A stretch of 64,000 bases of DNA from Algoriphagus boseongensis (GTDB lineage: Bacteria; Bacteroidota; Bacteroidia; Cytophagales; Cyclobacteriaceae). The notes beneath the pieces are model-generated. The model made no database searches, was not told the DNA's origin, and saw only the letters and a program-made list of their open reading frames with translations. The DNA lies in contig NZ_SNYF01000006.1 of NCBI RefSeq assembly GCF_004362805.1, forward strand, positions 372,001 to 436,000, read 5' to 3'. Shown here piece by piece: positions 45,328 through 54,034 of this stretch. Each line of letters opens with the position of its first letter. The first letter of the stretch is position 1. The position numbers were made by a program, and so were the translations under genes.

Positions 45328-46005
45328 TTAATAGCGAACCAAAATTTCTTCTAAGTTCTTCCTGTGAATATCAGGTACATAGGTCTCTGTTTTTGGATAT
45401 CCCACCGGAAGAAGGAGAAAAGGTTTTTCATTTTCTGGGCGGTTAAGGATTTTGCCCAAAAAATTCATTGGACTTGGCGTATGGGTGACTGTCACCAATC
45501 CAGCATGGTGAATCGCTGCAATCAAAAATCCACAGGCTATCCCAACTGACTCTTGTACATAGTAATGCTGAACTTTCTCCCCATTCTGAATTCCATAGGA
45601 TTGCTTGAAAACTACTATCAAGTAGGGAGCATCCTCTAAAAACGGCTTTTCCCAGTCGGTTCCTAAGGGTTTCAAATCGTTTTTCCAATCTTCAGGCATT
45701 CGGTGTGAGTAGCTGATTTTCTCCTCTTCTTCTGCAGTTTCCCGAATTTTTTTCTTGATTTCCGGATCAGAAATCAGGCAAAATGTCCAAGGTTGTTTGT
45801 GGGCTCCTGAGGGTGCAGTACTTGCAGTCAGGATGATATTTTCCATGACTTCTAATGGGACCGGCTTGGTATCAAATTCCCTTACTGTTCTCCTTTGATC
45901 CATTTCATTATAGAAATTTTTGGAGTTTTGAAGGAGCTGATCAGGTGAAACAGGAGGTCTTTGATAGAGAATATGAGGGTGTCCGTTGATCAATTTCTTT
46001 TCCAT
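45328..46005 (-). CDS. Nitroreductase-family FMN protein
   Basis: A 225-aa nitroreductase-like flavoprotein. Motifs: QRRTVREFDTKPVPLEVMENI (FMN phosphate-binding Arg segment), TASTAPSGAHKQPWTFCLI, SVGIACGFLIAAIHHAG, and FLLLPVGYPKTETYVP near the C-terminus. The SAPSGAHKQPW-type segment is also seen in iodotyrosine-deiodinase-like members. Substrate unknown: nitro-compounds, quinones or halogenated tyrosines are all possible. ATG at 46005 is preferred over TTG at 46011. Confidence 0.87.
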   Translation of the reverse strand: MEKKLINGHPHILYQRPPVSPDQLLQNSKNFYNEMDQRRTVREFDTKPVPLEVMENIILTASTAPSGAHKQPWTFCLISDPEIKKKIRETAEEEEKISYSHRMPEDWKNDLKPLGTDWEKPFLEDAPYLIVVFKQSYGIQNGEKVQHYYVQESVGIACGFLIAAIHHAGLVTVTHTPSPMNFLGKILNRPENEKPFLLLPVGYPKTETYVPDIHRKNLEEILVRY

Positions 46006-46009
46006 AAAC

Positions 46010-46036
46010 AAAAAAGGCTATCCCGAAAGATAGCCC
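46010..46036 (-). terminator. Intrinsic terminator of the lipoprotein at 46059
   Basis: GGCTATC (46016-46022) pairs with GATAGCC (46029-46035), with A-tract at 46010-46015 on the downstream side for the minus strand. It overlaps the TTG alternative start of the nitroreductase. Confidence 0.8.
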
Positions 46037-46058
46037 TTTGATTTAATATCTAAACTGA

Positions 46059-46889
46059 TCAGTCTGCTGTGATTTCTCTTGTTCCTCCCGGATAGGTGAT
46101 CAAAATTTTCTTGTCACAATTTCCAGCGCCATAATCAGCGGAAATTACAATTCCCTGATAGGTTAACTCAAGAATACCAGCAATAGGGATATAAACACCT
46201 GTGGTTACACAAGATTGTTTGACCATTAGGTCCTGTGTGATGGCAAGGCTATAGTCTTTTCCTTCTCTGCTTTTTCCGGAAGCTGTTCCGGCGATTGAAG
46301 CTTCATACCCAGTACTTCCTAACTTTAATTTTCTAACCTGATCACTGTTGAAGGTGACAAAGGTGTTGTCAGGCCAGGTGACTTTTCCATTTTCAATTTT
46401 TACGGCCAAAGTAATGGTAGAAGAAGCCAAGTCCACACCTGAATTGGTGAGTGTTCTTCGCCCTTCGATTTTATATCCGTTTACTTCGTAGCCTTCGAAT
46501 GTGGCCACGATGGAAGTTCCAGGAAATAGGAAGTTGGTGCCGGAATAGGTAAAAATGATTTTCCCTTTTCTCACATTTCCTTGAGGTCCGGTACATCCTG
46601 TTGTTCCAAAGTTCACGGTTATTTTCTTGGCATTTAAGTCATGATTTACTGTAGCCCCAGCGCAAAGGGTAGTCATACCCGTGGTTCTAAGTCCTAAGCC
46701 ACTGCTCTGCATCACATCAATGGTGACATTGTCCAAATCCTCGAATGTTGAATTCACTACCACTTCATCTTCAAAAGCACCAATGGCAGGCTCAGGATTC
46801 AAAGGGGCATCGTCTTCCTTACAGGAGAATAAAAGGAAAGTGGAAAGCAATAGAATTGGTCCACTTAAGTTGAAAATTGATTTTTTCAT
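46059..46889 (-). CDS. Lipoprotein, paralogue of the one at 44422
   Basis: A 276-aa predicted lipoprotein (signal MKKSIFNLSGPILLLSTFLL, lipobox FSC). It shares with the gene at 44422 the sequence of ITVNFGTTGCTGPQGNVRKG, KIIFTYSGTNFLFPGTSI, FEGYEVNGYKIEGRR and a CDKKILIT-type ending. The two are therefore duplicates of one beta-rich surface domain. It ends at its own terminator ahead of the nitroreductase. No family name recognised and no function known. Confidence 0.78.
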   Translation of the reverse strand: MKKSIFNLSGPILLLSTFLLFSCKEDDAPLNPEPAIGAFEDEVVVNSTFEDLDNVTIDVMQSSGLGLRTTGMTTLCAGATVNHDLNAKKITVNFGTTGCTGPQGNVRKGKIIFTYSGTNFLFPGTSIVATFEGYEVNGYKIEGRRTLTNSGVDLASSTITLAVKIENGKVTWPDNTFVTFNSDQVRKLKLGSTGYEASIAGTASGKSREGKDYSLAITQDLMVKQSCVTTGVYIPIAGILELTYQGIVISADYGAGNCDKKILITYPGGTREITAD

Positions 46890-46916
46890 TGGTATTGGGA
46901 TTAAAAGTTAAATAAG

Positions 46917-47087
46917 TTAGTTAGAACTGTTTTTCTTGGTTTTTTCATTTGGCTTTTTTCCGCCAACACATCCTATATTTTGGGTCAGAGAGATATCATC
47001 AGGAAATATTCCAAACCCTTCTCTTGGATCAAATTCCTCGAAATCTTCGGGACTGGGTTTCGGAGTTGGGGATTTCTTTTTTTTCAT
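46917..47087 (-). CDS. 56-aa small protein with NIGC motif
   Basis: A short complete frame (ATG at 47087, TAA at 46917) in the gap between divergent genes. It is highly charged, soluble and has no signal peptide: KKKKSPTPKPSPEDFEEFDP at the start, then REGFGIFPDDISLTQNIGCV in the middle, and a Lys/Asn-rich tail. The single Cys in NIGCVGG follows the acidic IFPDD segment. I recall similar short Bacteroidota proteins that end with an NIGC-G type motif, but cannot check. The overlapping plus-strand frame (46936-47184) has a poor, Phe- and Ser-rich composition and is rejected. Function unknown. Confidence 0.7.
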   Translation of the reverse strand: MKKKKSPTPKPSPEDFEEFDPREGFGIFPDDISLTQNIGCVGGKKPNEKTKKNSSN

Positions 47088-47186
47088 GATTTGCCTTTTG
47101 GTACAACGTCGAATCTTATGCCAAGATTATCCAATTGGAAAAAAGTTTGATTCGGAGGGAGAAACTCACTTTGACTATCTTTGAAA

Positions 47187-48953
47187 ATGCAGACATTTGA
47201 TTACCAAGCTCAAGAATTGGACCTAAAGCTGGAAAGGGTTAGAAAAAAGGCTACCAGGCTTTCTTTAGTTAGGTTGGTAGTTTTCTTCTTTTTTGGGGCT
47301 TCGGTGGTTTTAGGTTTGGCAGAGCATCCCATTTGGTTACTTTTGACATTGATCTTGGGAGTTTTTTTTATCCGCTCCATCCAGAATTTTAATTTTCAAA
47401 AAGATCAGGAGGCGATTTACTTGGCATTGCAAAAAATCCATATCGATCGGAAGGCAAGACAGGATAGGAAACTTTCCAAATTTGAAAAAGGATCTGAGTT
47501 TACAGAAAAAGCGCATCCTTTCGCGAATGACCTCGATTTGTTCGGTGAACATTCCCTATTTCAGTTGCTTAATCATTGCTTTTCCACTCAAGGAAAACAA
47601 AAGCTGGCTGAAAAAATGAAGTCCTCATTTGAATCTGATAAGGTTTTGTCAAAAAGGTTAGCCGTTCAGGAATTAGCAGAAAAGCCTATTTTCCTCGAGG
47701 CGATGGAAGCAGTGGGGAAAGCTTTTTCCAAGGAAGAAAATAGAAATAGCTCTTGGTTGGCATGGTTAAAGCAAAAAGAAAAAACCGGATTTTTCTTCTC
47801 GATTTTGGCCGTTTTGGGGCCTTTAGGAGGTATTACGATTTTGGTTTTAGCCAATTTGGGAATAATTCCCATCCAGTTTTTAGGATTGTGGATTCTTCTG
47901 GGGATAGGGGTTATGGGATCAATTTTCAAACCCCTAAAGACTGCTGCTGACACGATTCCTCTCTCTCAGACACTCAAATCTTTCCAGGTTAGGTCTCAGT
48001 TGATCGAAAAGGAGGATTTTAAATCAGATCTCTTAAAGGCAGAAAAAGAGAAGCTTAATGCAGAAGGGGAAAAGGCTTCGGCTCTTCTTTTGGAACTGGA
48101 TCAGTTGGGCCTTTGGGTGCAAAATCGCCTCAATTTGCTATACATCCCGTTTAATCTGATCTTTTGGACTGACTTTCTTCTTTATTCCAGACTGGTAAAA
48201 TGGAAACAGAAAGTTGGTAATGCCCTGAGCCACCTTCCCGAGAATCTTGAAAATTGGGAAGTTTGGGTTTCCCTTGGAGCTTTTGAAATGGAATTAGAGG
48301 GTAATGGGGAGATTTTCATTTCTGAAGAAAATCTGTTGATCGCGGATGAAATCAATCATCCCCTGATTGTGCCTCAAAAGTCAATTCCCAATTCCATAAA
48401 CTTGGATCAGACAAGGCAGGTGGTTGTATTGACTGGTGCGAATATGAGTGGCAAAACCACCTTTATGCGAACTCTGGGCATCAATTGTGTTTTGGCCAAT
48501 TTGGGTCTCAGTCCCTTTGGAAAATCACTTACTCTGGGTTCCTTCCAGTTGTTTACGAGTATGCGGAATTCGGATAACTTGGGTGAAAGTGTAAGTTCAT
48601 TTTACGCTGAGCTAAGCAGGATCAAATCATTGATTGACCGACTGGATTCAGGCGAGAAGGTATTTTTCTTATTGGATGAAATTCTCAAAGGAACGAATAC
48701 CGAAGACCGAATTTCTGGTTCTAGAGCTCTAATTGGACAAATTTTGGAGACCCAAGGATTTGGAATCATCAGTACCCATGATGTGGAATTGGCCGAATTG
48801 GCCAAGGTTGAACCCAAGGTTCTCAACTTTTCATTTCACTCTGAAATTCAGGACCAAACCATCCTTTTTGATTATTTATTGAAAGAAGGGCCCTGTCCAA
48901 GCTTTAATGCCCACAAGCTGATGGAACTCATGGGGATACGCTTTTCGGGATAG
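47187..48953 (+). CDS. Membrane-embedded MutS-like ATPase
   Basis: A 588-aa protein whose C-terminal ~200 residues are a MutS-type ABC ATPase: Walker A GANMSGKTT (about residue 417), signature SVSSFYAELSRI, Walker B VFFLLDEILKGTNTEDR and the H-loop ISTHDVELAEL. Unlike MutS1 or MutS2 it lacks the mismatch-binding domain I and has predicted membrane helices: ~27-45, ~48-62, and a second pair ~201-246. No Smr endonuclease tail. ATG at 47187 is chosen over TTG at 47181. Function unknown; a link to DNA repair should not be assumed. Confidence 0.85.
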   Translation: MQTFDYQAQELDLKLERVRKKATRLSLVRLVVFFFFGASVVLGLAEHPIWLLLTLILGVFFIRSIQNFNFQKDQEAIYLALQKIHIDRKARQDRKLSKFEKGSEFTEKAHPFANDLDLFGEHSLFQLLNHCFSTQGKQKLAEKMKSSFESDKVLSKRLAVQELAEKPIFLEAMEAVGKAFSKEENRNSSWLAWLKQKEKTGFFFSILAVLGPLGGITILVLANLGIIPIQFLGLWILLGIGVMGSIFKPLKTAADTIPLSQTLKSFQVRSQLIEKEDFKSDLLKAEKEKLNAEGEKASALLLELDQLGLWVQNRLNLLYIPFNLIFWTDFLLYSRLVKWKQKVGNALSHLPENLENWEVWVSLGAFEMELEGNGEIFISEENLLIADEINHPLIVPQKSIPNSINLDQTRQVVVLTGANMSGKTTFMRTLGINCVLANLGLSPFGKSLTLGSFQLFTSMRNSDNLGESVSSFYAELSRIKSLIDRLDSGEKVFFLLDEILKGTNTEDRISGSRALIGQILETQGFGIISTHDVELAELAKVEPKVLNFSFHSEIQDQTILFDYLLKEGPCPSFNAHKLMELMGIRFSG

Positions 48954-49018
48954 CTGGTTTGCGGATAATTAATTGTAAATTGATTAATTATCAATCAGTT
49001 AACCTAACCAACATTTCC

Positions 49019-49168
49019 ATGAGATCTTTGCTTTATATTATTGCTGTTGTCCTGGTCATTGGATGGCTATTAGGTGCCTTTGTTTATAGCGCTGGTGGTT
49101 TAATCCACATTTTGCTGGTTATCGCAATTATTGTTGTCTTGCTAAATGTGATTAGAGGGGGTAGATGA
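49019..49168 (+). CDS. Lmo0937-type small membrane protein
   Basis: A 49-aa protein almost entirely of two hydrophobic helices (SLLYIIAVVLVIGWLLGAFVY and IHILLVIAIIVVLLNVI) ending RGGR. It matches the Lmo0937/DUF5670 family of tiny membrane proteins, often linked to stress responses; role not established. ATG at 49019 chosen; the longer frame from 48959 adds a non-hydrophobic leader. It lies between the MutS-like gene and purK, same strand. Confidence 0.85.
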   Translation: MRSLLYIIAVVLVIGWLLGAFVYSAGGLIHILLVIAIIVVLLNVIRGGR

Positions 49169-49221
49169 CTTATTAATTGATCTTCATTTGGGATAAATCC
49201 CCATTTTTAAGTCAATTCTTC

Positions 49222-49229
49222 TAATTTTG
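49222..49229 (+). promoter_or_regulatory. -7 box directly ahead of purK
   Basis: TAATTTTG (49222-49229) matches TAnnTTTG and ends 8 nt before the purK ATG (49238), so initiation would give a leaderless or nearly leaderless mRNA. No clear -33 box at 18-20 nt. Confidence 0.35.
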
Positions 49230-49237
49230 GGCTGTCT

Positions 49238-50383
49238 ATGCCTACAAAATCATCTTCTCGAATTTTAGGAGTCCTCGGTGGCGGACAACTCGGCAGAATG
49301 CTGATTCAATCCGCCATCAATTACAATCAAGATATCCATATTCTCGATCCCGATTCCAATGCCCCTTGCAAGGACATCGCACAGGAGTTTCAAGTTGGAT
49401 CGCTCAAGGATTTCGATACGGTTTATTCTTTTGGGAAGAAATGTGATGTAATTACCGTCGAGATCGAAGCGGTAAATACCGAGGCTTTGCAAAAGCTCGC
49501 AGATGAAGGGAAAAAGGTCTTTCCTCAACCTCATATCCTAAAATTGATACAGGATAAGCGGGAGCAAAAGCAATTTTACCAACAGCATGGAATACCTACA
49601 GCTGATTTTGTTTTGACCGAGAATAAGGCGGATGTCATTGCCAAGAAATCCTTTCTTCCAGCAGTTAACAAGTTGGGAAAAGAAGGATATGATGGTCGTG
49701 GAGTTCAGATTTTGAGAACGGAAGACGATTTGCATCATGCTTTTGATGCTCCGGGATTGCTGGAGAAACTTATCGACTTCGACAAGGAAATCGCTGTTAC
49801 AGTAGCAAGAAATGAAAAGGGTGATCTGATCGCATATCCCGCAGTGGAATGTGCATTTCATCCAACTGCCAATCTAGTAGAGTTCCTTTTTGCACCTGCA
49901 GAAATTTCTCAGGAAGTCGAAAAAAAGGCTCAGGAAATCGCAAAAGAAGTGATTTTGAAATTGGACATGGTAGGAATCCTCGCAGTGGAACTTTTTGTAA
50001 CCAAATCCGGAGAGGTTTTGGTGAATGAAATCGCTCCTCGACCGCATAATAGCGGGCATCATACCATAGAGGCAAATTTCACTTCTCAATTTGAGCAGCA
50101 TTTGCGATCAGTCATGAATTGGCCTTTGGGTGATCCTGGACTTAGATGTCCTGCCGCGATGATCAATCTTCTGGGTGAAGACGGTTACAGCGGAGAAGCG
50201 ATTGTAGAAGGAAAAGAAGAGGCAATGGCTGAAAAAGGAGTTTATATTCACCTGTATGGGAAAAAATTAACCAAACCTTTTCGAAAAATGGGCCACGTGA
50301 CTATTCTCGACGAAAATGTGGCTAGCTTAAAAGCCAAGGCAAATCGAATCAAAGAACTTATTAAAATCAAATCCACGCAATGA
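49238..50383 (+). CDS. purK: N5-carboxyaminoimidazole ribonucleotide synthase
   Basis: A 381-aa ATP-grasp enzyme that carboxylates AIR with bicarbonate and ATP in purine synthesis. Motifs: [18 protein letters not shown] at the N-terminus, [20 protein letters not shown] (ATP-binding loop), [21 protein letters not shown] and the conserved [16 protein letters not shown]. Full family length. The stop overlaps purE by 4 nt, as in the usual purK-purE pair. N5-CAIR made here is the substrate for PurE. Confidence 0.96.
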   Translation: MPTKSSSRILGVLGGGQLGRMLIQSAINYNQDIHILDPDSNAPCKDIAQEFQVGSLKDFDTVYSFGKKCDVITVEIEAVNTEALQKLADEGKKVFPQPHILKLIQDKREQKQFYQQHGIPTADFVLTENKADVIAKKSFLPAVNKLGKEGYDGRGVQILRTEDDLHHAFDAPGLLEKLIDFDKEIAVTVARNEKGDLIAYPAVECAFHPTANLVEFLFAPAEISQEVEKKAQEIAKEVILKLDMVGILAVELFVTKSGEVLVNEIAPRPHNSGHHTIEANFTSQFEQHLRSVMNWPLGDPGLRCPAAMINLLGEDGYSGEAIVEGKEEAMAEKGVYIHLYGKKLTKPFRKMGHVTILDENVASLKAKANRIKELIKIKSTQ

Positions 50384-50895
50384 ACCCACAGGTAGGCATT
50401 ATCATGGGAAGTCAGTCAGACCTTCCTATCATGGCAGAAGCAGCAAAGTTTCTTGAAGAATTGGGAGTCGCATACGAATTGACCGTGGTATCTGCTCACC
50501 GTACTCCACAGCGGATGATAGATTACGCTGGCTCAGCCAGGGAAAGAGGAATTAAGGTAATTATCGCCGGAGCAGGTGGAGCAGCACATCTTCCCGGGAT
50601 GGTAGCTTCATTGACAAGTTTGCCTGTAATCGGGGTACCGGTTTTAAGCTCCAACTCGATCGATGGTTGGGATAGTATCTTGTCTATTTTGCAAATGCCA
50701 AGCGGAATTCCTGTTGCTACCGTTGCGCTGAACGGCGGGAAAAATGCCGGAATTTTAGCCGCTTCTATTGTAGGTGCCTTTGATGCAGCCGTGGGGAAAA
50801 AGATGGATGAATTCAAAAAAGGTCTCCGGGAAAAAGTGGAAGAATCCGCAGCCCAAATCGAGGAAAAAGGCTGGAAAGCTGTGTTGAAAAAGTAA
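50380..50895 (+). CDS. purE: N5-carboxyaminoimidazole ribonucleotide mutase
   Basis: A 171-aa class I PurE that converts N5-CAIR to CAIR. Signatures: [20 protein letters not shown], the catalytic SAHRTPQRM (catalytic His), and [19 protein letters not shown] with GVPV and [12 protein letters not shown] Lys- and Glu-rich C-terminal helix follows. Translation is coupled to purK through a 4-nt overlap. Most other pur genes are not in this window. A near-palindromic hairpin lies directly downstream. Confidence 0.97.
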   Translation: MNPQVGIIMGSQSDLPIMAEAAKFLEELGVAYELTVVSAHRTPQRMIDYAGSARERGIKVIIAGAGGAAHLPGMVASLTSLPVIGVPVLSSNSIDGWDSILSILQMPSGIPVATVALNGGKNAGILAASIVGAFDAAVGKKMDEFKKGLREKVEESAAQIEEKGWKAVLKK

Positions 50896-50907
50896 TTCCT
50901 GATTTGA

Positions 50908-50956
50908 GGTTTGAAATTTGAAATTCGGGTGACCCTAAATTTCAAATCTCAAACCT
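50908..50956. repeat. 49-nt near-palindrome downstream of purE
   Basis: AGGTTTGAAATTTGAAATT (50908-50926) pairs with the inverse of 50938-50956 with one mismatch; the loop is the small palindrome GGGTGACCC. It carries no T-tract and includes direct TTTGAAAT repeats. It separates purE from the 49-aa gene. Confidence 0.7.
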
Positions 50957-50975
50957 ATAATTTCAAATTTTTCAG

Positions 50976-51125
50976 ATGAACTGGAACAAACCCGTTAAAT
51001 TCAAATACGGAGGAGAAGATTGGGAAATGCCCCTTTCTACCCTGATTTTGCTTATTGTTTTGACTTTAGTATTGATGTTTGGGGGAGCATGGTTGGGCTT
51101 CAAGTTTGGATCAGGCCAACTTTAA
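50976..51125 (+). CDS. 49-aa single-span membrane protein
   Basis: A short complete frame: MNWNKPVKFKYGGEDWEMPL at the start, then one transmembrane helix (TLILLIVLTLVLMFGGAWLG) and the end FKFGSGQL. Composition and codon use fit a real protein; the hydrophilic, Lys-containing N-terminus and membrane helix give a small anchor-like form. Located 80 bp behind purE after a long hairpin; perhaps read from the purEK transcript. Function unknown. Confidence 0.6.
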   Translation: MNWNKPVKFKYGGEDWEMPLSTLILLIVLTLVLMFGGAWLGFKFGSGQL

Positions 51126-51305
51126 ATGCATTTTTTTAGCTAACTAGGATTAAGGAATAAAGGAGTTCATTTTTTCAAGTGGTTCCTAAAATTGGGATTT
51201 TCCAAATTCCATTAATTGCCATCAATTCCGAAAGAAGAATCAAAATCCCATTCGGTTCTTTCTTTTGCAAATTGTCAGTAAATTCCCTTAAAATAATTCA
51301 AGATT

Positions 51306-51923
51306 ATGACTTCAGAGACTGCAAATACCTCATTCAAAATTATTCTAGTTGCTGTTTTATTGTTTTTTGGGAGTTCACCATTGTTTGCGCAATCTTCTTG
51401 GAAGTCTCCTACCTACCAAAAAGAGGAGTATAGAAAAGTGATCGTACTGGCGAAGACTACCAATCCTGGAGCCAAAAGGATGTTGGAAGATGAAACTGTA
51501 GCAGAATTACAGGCAAATGGAATTCAGGCAATCCCAGCTTATGCAAACTTTTCCGAAGAGGACTTAAAATCAGAGCAAACTTTTCTAGCAAAAGCCGAGC
51601 AATTAGAAGCCGATGCGCTGCTGGTGTATACTTTCAATAACCCTACTACCGAATACAAAAACTCCCCAACTGTAAGCGCTACCGTGGGAGTTCCAGTTAG
51701 AGTAGGAATTTTCAGTGGGTTTTTGGGGACAAGTGTTCCTGTAGCGGGCGGACCTAAGCAAGTTCAGAAGTTTTCTGGCTCGGTTTTATTTTACAACAAA
51801 CAAGGCCCTGATATGCAATGGAGCCTTGATATCGGAGGAAAAATCGGATCAGACACATCCAAACAGGCCAGAAGCGTAGCTAAGAATGTCGTAAAGGCAG
51901 CCCTAGGAGACGATTTATTCTAG
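51306..51923 (+). CDS. Secreted protein of unknown function
   Basis: A 205-aa exported protein: an N-terminal tail (MTSETANTS) precedes a signal helix (FKIILVAVLLFFGSSPLFAQ). The mature part has alternating helices and strands (RKVIVLAKTTNPGAKRMLED; EADALLVYTFNNPTTEYKNS) and ends KNVVKAALGDDLF. The fold looks like a small alpha/beta periplasmic domain; no family recognised. Preceded by a 180-bp gap in which I see no other gene. Monocistronic. Confidence 0.7.
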   Translation: MTSETANTSFKIILVAVLLFFGSSPLFAQSSWKSPTYQKEEYRKVIVLAKTTNPGAKRMLEDETVAELQANGIQAIPAYANFSEEDLKSEQTFLAKAEQLEADALLVYTFNNPTTEYKNSPTVSATVGVPVRVGIFSGFLGTSVPVAGGPKQVQKFSGSVLFYNKQGPDMQWSLDIGGKIGSDTSKQARSVAKNVVKAALGDDLF

Positions 51924-52007
51924 GAACAAATCACAATTGCTGAGAAATCACTATTTCGGTTTTATAATAGATTATGAAAATGAAAGCCTGAAGTTTCTAA
52001 TCTTACA

Positions 52008-53117
52008 ATGAACCACCTCATCCAACTTCGTCATACCCTACATCAGTTTCCTGAAGTTGCACTGGAAGAATCCCAAACAGCAAGAAGGATTCTGGAGTTT
52101 TTTACCCCGCTAAGGCCTGATCTTGTTATCGAGAATTTGGGAGGGACAGGTTTGGCTTTTGTTTTTAAGGGTAAAAATCAAGGAAAGCGGATTCTTTTTC
52201 GTTGCGAACTAGATGCCCTGCCCATTGAAGATCTGAAAATGAGTGACCACCAAAGTCAAATTTCTGGCAAAGGGCATCTCTGCGGTCACGATGGACATAT
52301 GACAATCATTTGCGGACTCGGGGATAAGCTATCCAAAAAACGACCTGATTCCGGAGAGATAGTTTTACTTTTTCAACCAGCAGAGGAAACGGGAGACGGT
52401 GCAAAGGCTATTTTGGAAGATCCCAGATTTGAGGAAATCAGACCTGATGCAGCTTTTGCCCTGCATAATTTACCTGGATATCCTCTTTATCAGGTAGTCA
52501 TGAGAAAAGGAACCTTTGCGGCCGGCAGTACAGGCATGACTATTATTCTTACCGGTAAAACTTCCCACTCTGCACATCCTGAATCTGGAATCAACCCAGC
52601 CCAAGCTTTGGCTCAGTTGATTCAAAAGCTTCCGGAATTACCTAAAAAGCTTTCGGGTTTTGCATTGCTCACCTTGATCCATTCTGAGTTAGGAAGTTTG
52701 GCTTTTGGTACCAGTGCAGGAAAAGCTAGCCTGAGTATGACCTTGAGGGCCTTTGATCAAAATGATTTAGAAAAACTGATTGATTTGGTAAAAGAGACAG
52801 CAAGAGTTGAAGCGGAAAAAGCAGGTTTAAAAATCGATTTTGGGTTTGTGGAAAGCTTTGCGGTGTCGAAGAATGATCCTAAGCTTTATCCGATTGTGGA
52901 AAATGCAGGTAAGAAACTTGGTCTTTCGATAATTGAAAAACCTGAACCTTTCCGCTGGTCTGAAGATTTTGGGCTTTTCTCCCAGATATGTCCGTCATTC
53001 CTTTTCGGTCTGGGCGCGGGTGAAGACTGTCCCCAGTTGCATGAAGGCACTTATGATTTTCCAGATGAGTTGATTGAGACTGGAATTGGGATGTTTTGGG
53101 AAATTTTGAAAAATTAA
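52008..53117 (+). CDS. M20-family amidohydrolase (peptidase M20D-type)
   Basis: A 369-aa zinc amidohydrolase. Typical N-terminus LRHTLHQFPEVALEE, metal-site motif GHLCGHDGHM, VLLFQPAEETGDGA (catalytic Glu), HNLPGYPL and the dimerisation region GKTSHSAHPESGINPAQAL. A C-terminal EDFGLFSQICPSFLFGLGAG strand supplies further metal-ligand residues. Members cleave N-acyl amino acids, hippurate or IAA conjugates; substrate unknown. Cytoplasmic: no signal peptide. Confidence 0.92.
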   Translation: MNHLIQLRHTLHQFPEVALEESQTARRILEFFTPLRPDLVIENLGGTGLAFVFKGKNQGKRILFRCELDALPIEDLKMSDHQSQISGKGHLCGHDGHMTIICGLGDKLSKKRPDSGEIVLLFQPAEETGDGAKAILEDPRFEEIRPDAAFALHNLPGYPLYQVVMRKGTFAAGSTGMTIILTGKTSHSAHPESGINPAQALAQLIQKLPELPKKLSGFALLTLIHSELGSLAFGTSAGKASLSMTLRAFDQNDLEKLIDLVKETARVEAEKAGLKIDFGFVESFAVSKNDPKLYPIVENAGKKLGLSIIEKPEPFRWSEDFGLFSQICPSFLFGLGAGEDCPQLHEGTYDFPDELIETGIGMFWEILKN

Positions 53118-53166
53118 AGGAGCAGAATTTTCGGCTCCATTTTAATTATACTGGGGATTTTAGATT

Positions 53167-53943
53167 TTAGAAATCAGAGTAATCTGTAGGATGCAAAAGA
53201 CGCTGATCGTTTTTGTTCATGATATTTTGATACTCAGGCATCACTTTCATTCGGTTCCAATCCTCGTCTGCTCCAAAGGCTTTCCAGTGCGCCTCTCTTG
53301 ATTCAATATTCGAGAAAGTTGTCATATACATCAAATTGGGCATGTATGCTCCGGAAATAACTTCAGCATAAAAGATCGGATTGAACTCCAGCTTGGTGAA
53401 AATATCAATTTCTCCTTCGTTGAACATTTTGACTTTCTGCTTGTAGAGTTTTTCGGTCGGACTTTCATAGCTTCTCAATTCATAAACTCGGTCTTTCTTG
53501 GGTCCGGTTACCTTGGATTCTGTAAATCTTGGGTGTCCGGTAAAGGCTTGTAGAAAGGCAGTTTCAATTCTCTTGTAGGGAGGATTTTCAAAAGAGGCAT
53601 TGATATAGGCAGATCCAGCCGTCTGATAGACCTGATCTTTGGCCAGTTTTCCTTCCATTCCAGAATAGGCCTCCATGGAAGTGTAAGGAATAAATAGATA
53701 CACTTTTTTTCCGGCATCAGCTTGAGAGGCTATAGGTTTGAAAACTCCCACTTTGGCTACTCCGTTCCGGTGAAGCGCCGGTAATAGGGCTTTTTCCAAA
53801 TAGGCGTCGATTTGACTTTCCTGCGAGGAATTTTCAATGTGATAAATCCTCAATTCGTAAAAGTCACGTTTACCTTTTTGGGCAAATAAGCTAGTGGAAA
53901 AGAAAGCGATTAGGAGTAAAGAAAATAGTTTTTTGGAAATCAT
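53167..53943 (-). CDS. NIPSNAP-family secreted protein
   Basis: A 258-aa protein with signal peptide (SLLLIAFFSTSLFAQ). Two tandem NIPSNAP-type ferredoxin-fold domains: DFYELRIYHIENSSQESQID (residues ~25-125) and DRVYELRSYESPTEKLYKQK (residues ~145-250), each starting with the Y-E-L-R strand. The second ends FGADEDWNRMKVMPEYQN. NIPSNAP proteins are dimeric alpha-beta barrels of unknown role in bacteria. Signal peptide places it in the periplasm. Lies downstream of the RND operon on the same strand with a 91-bp gap. Confidence 0.88.
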   Translation of the reverse strand: MISKKLFSLLLIAFFSTSLFAQKGKRDFYELRIYHIENSSQESQIDAYLEKALLPALHRNGVAKVGVFKPIASQADAGKKVYLFIPYTSMEAYSGMEGKLAKDQVYQTAGSAYINASFENPPYKRIETAFLQAFTGHPRFTESKVTGPKKDRVYELRSYESPTEKLYKQKVKMFNEGEIDIFTKLEFNPIFYAEVISGAYMPNLMYMTTFSNIESREAHWKAFGADEDWNRMKVMPEYQNIMNKNDQRLLHPTDYSDF

Positions 53944-54034
53944 TCGTTTAGGTTTTTTAGGTTGAAAGCATGAAGCAAAGCCTAATTTAGGTCATCTGTA
54001 TTTTCAAATTTTACCAATCAAGTAATTTCACCAA

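Noticed and set aside
46936-47184. 82-codon plus-strand frame
   Set aside because: Poor Phe/Ser-rich composition; the 56-aa minus-strand frame in the same place is more protein-like.
51179-51433. 84-codon plus-strand frame ahead of and overlapping the secreted protein gene
   Set aside because: Lacks a good start and overlaps the better gene in another frame; no protein-like pattern.
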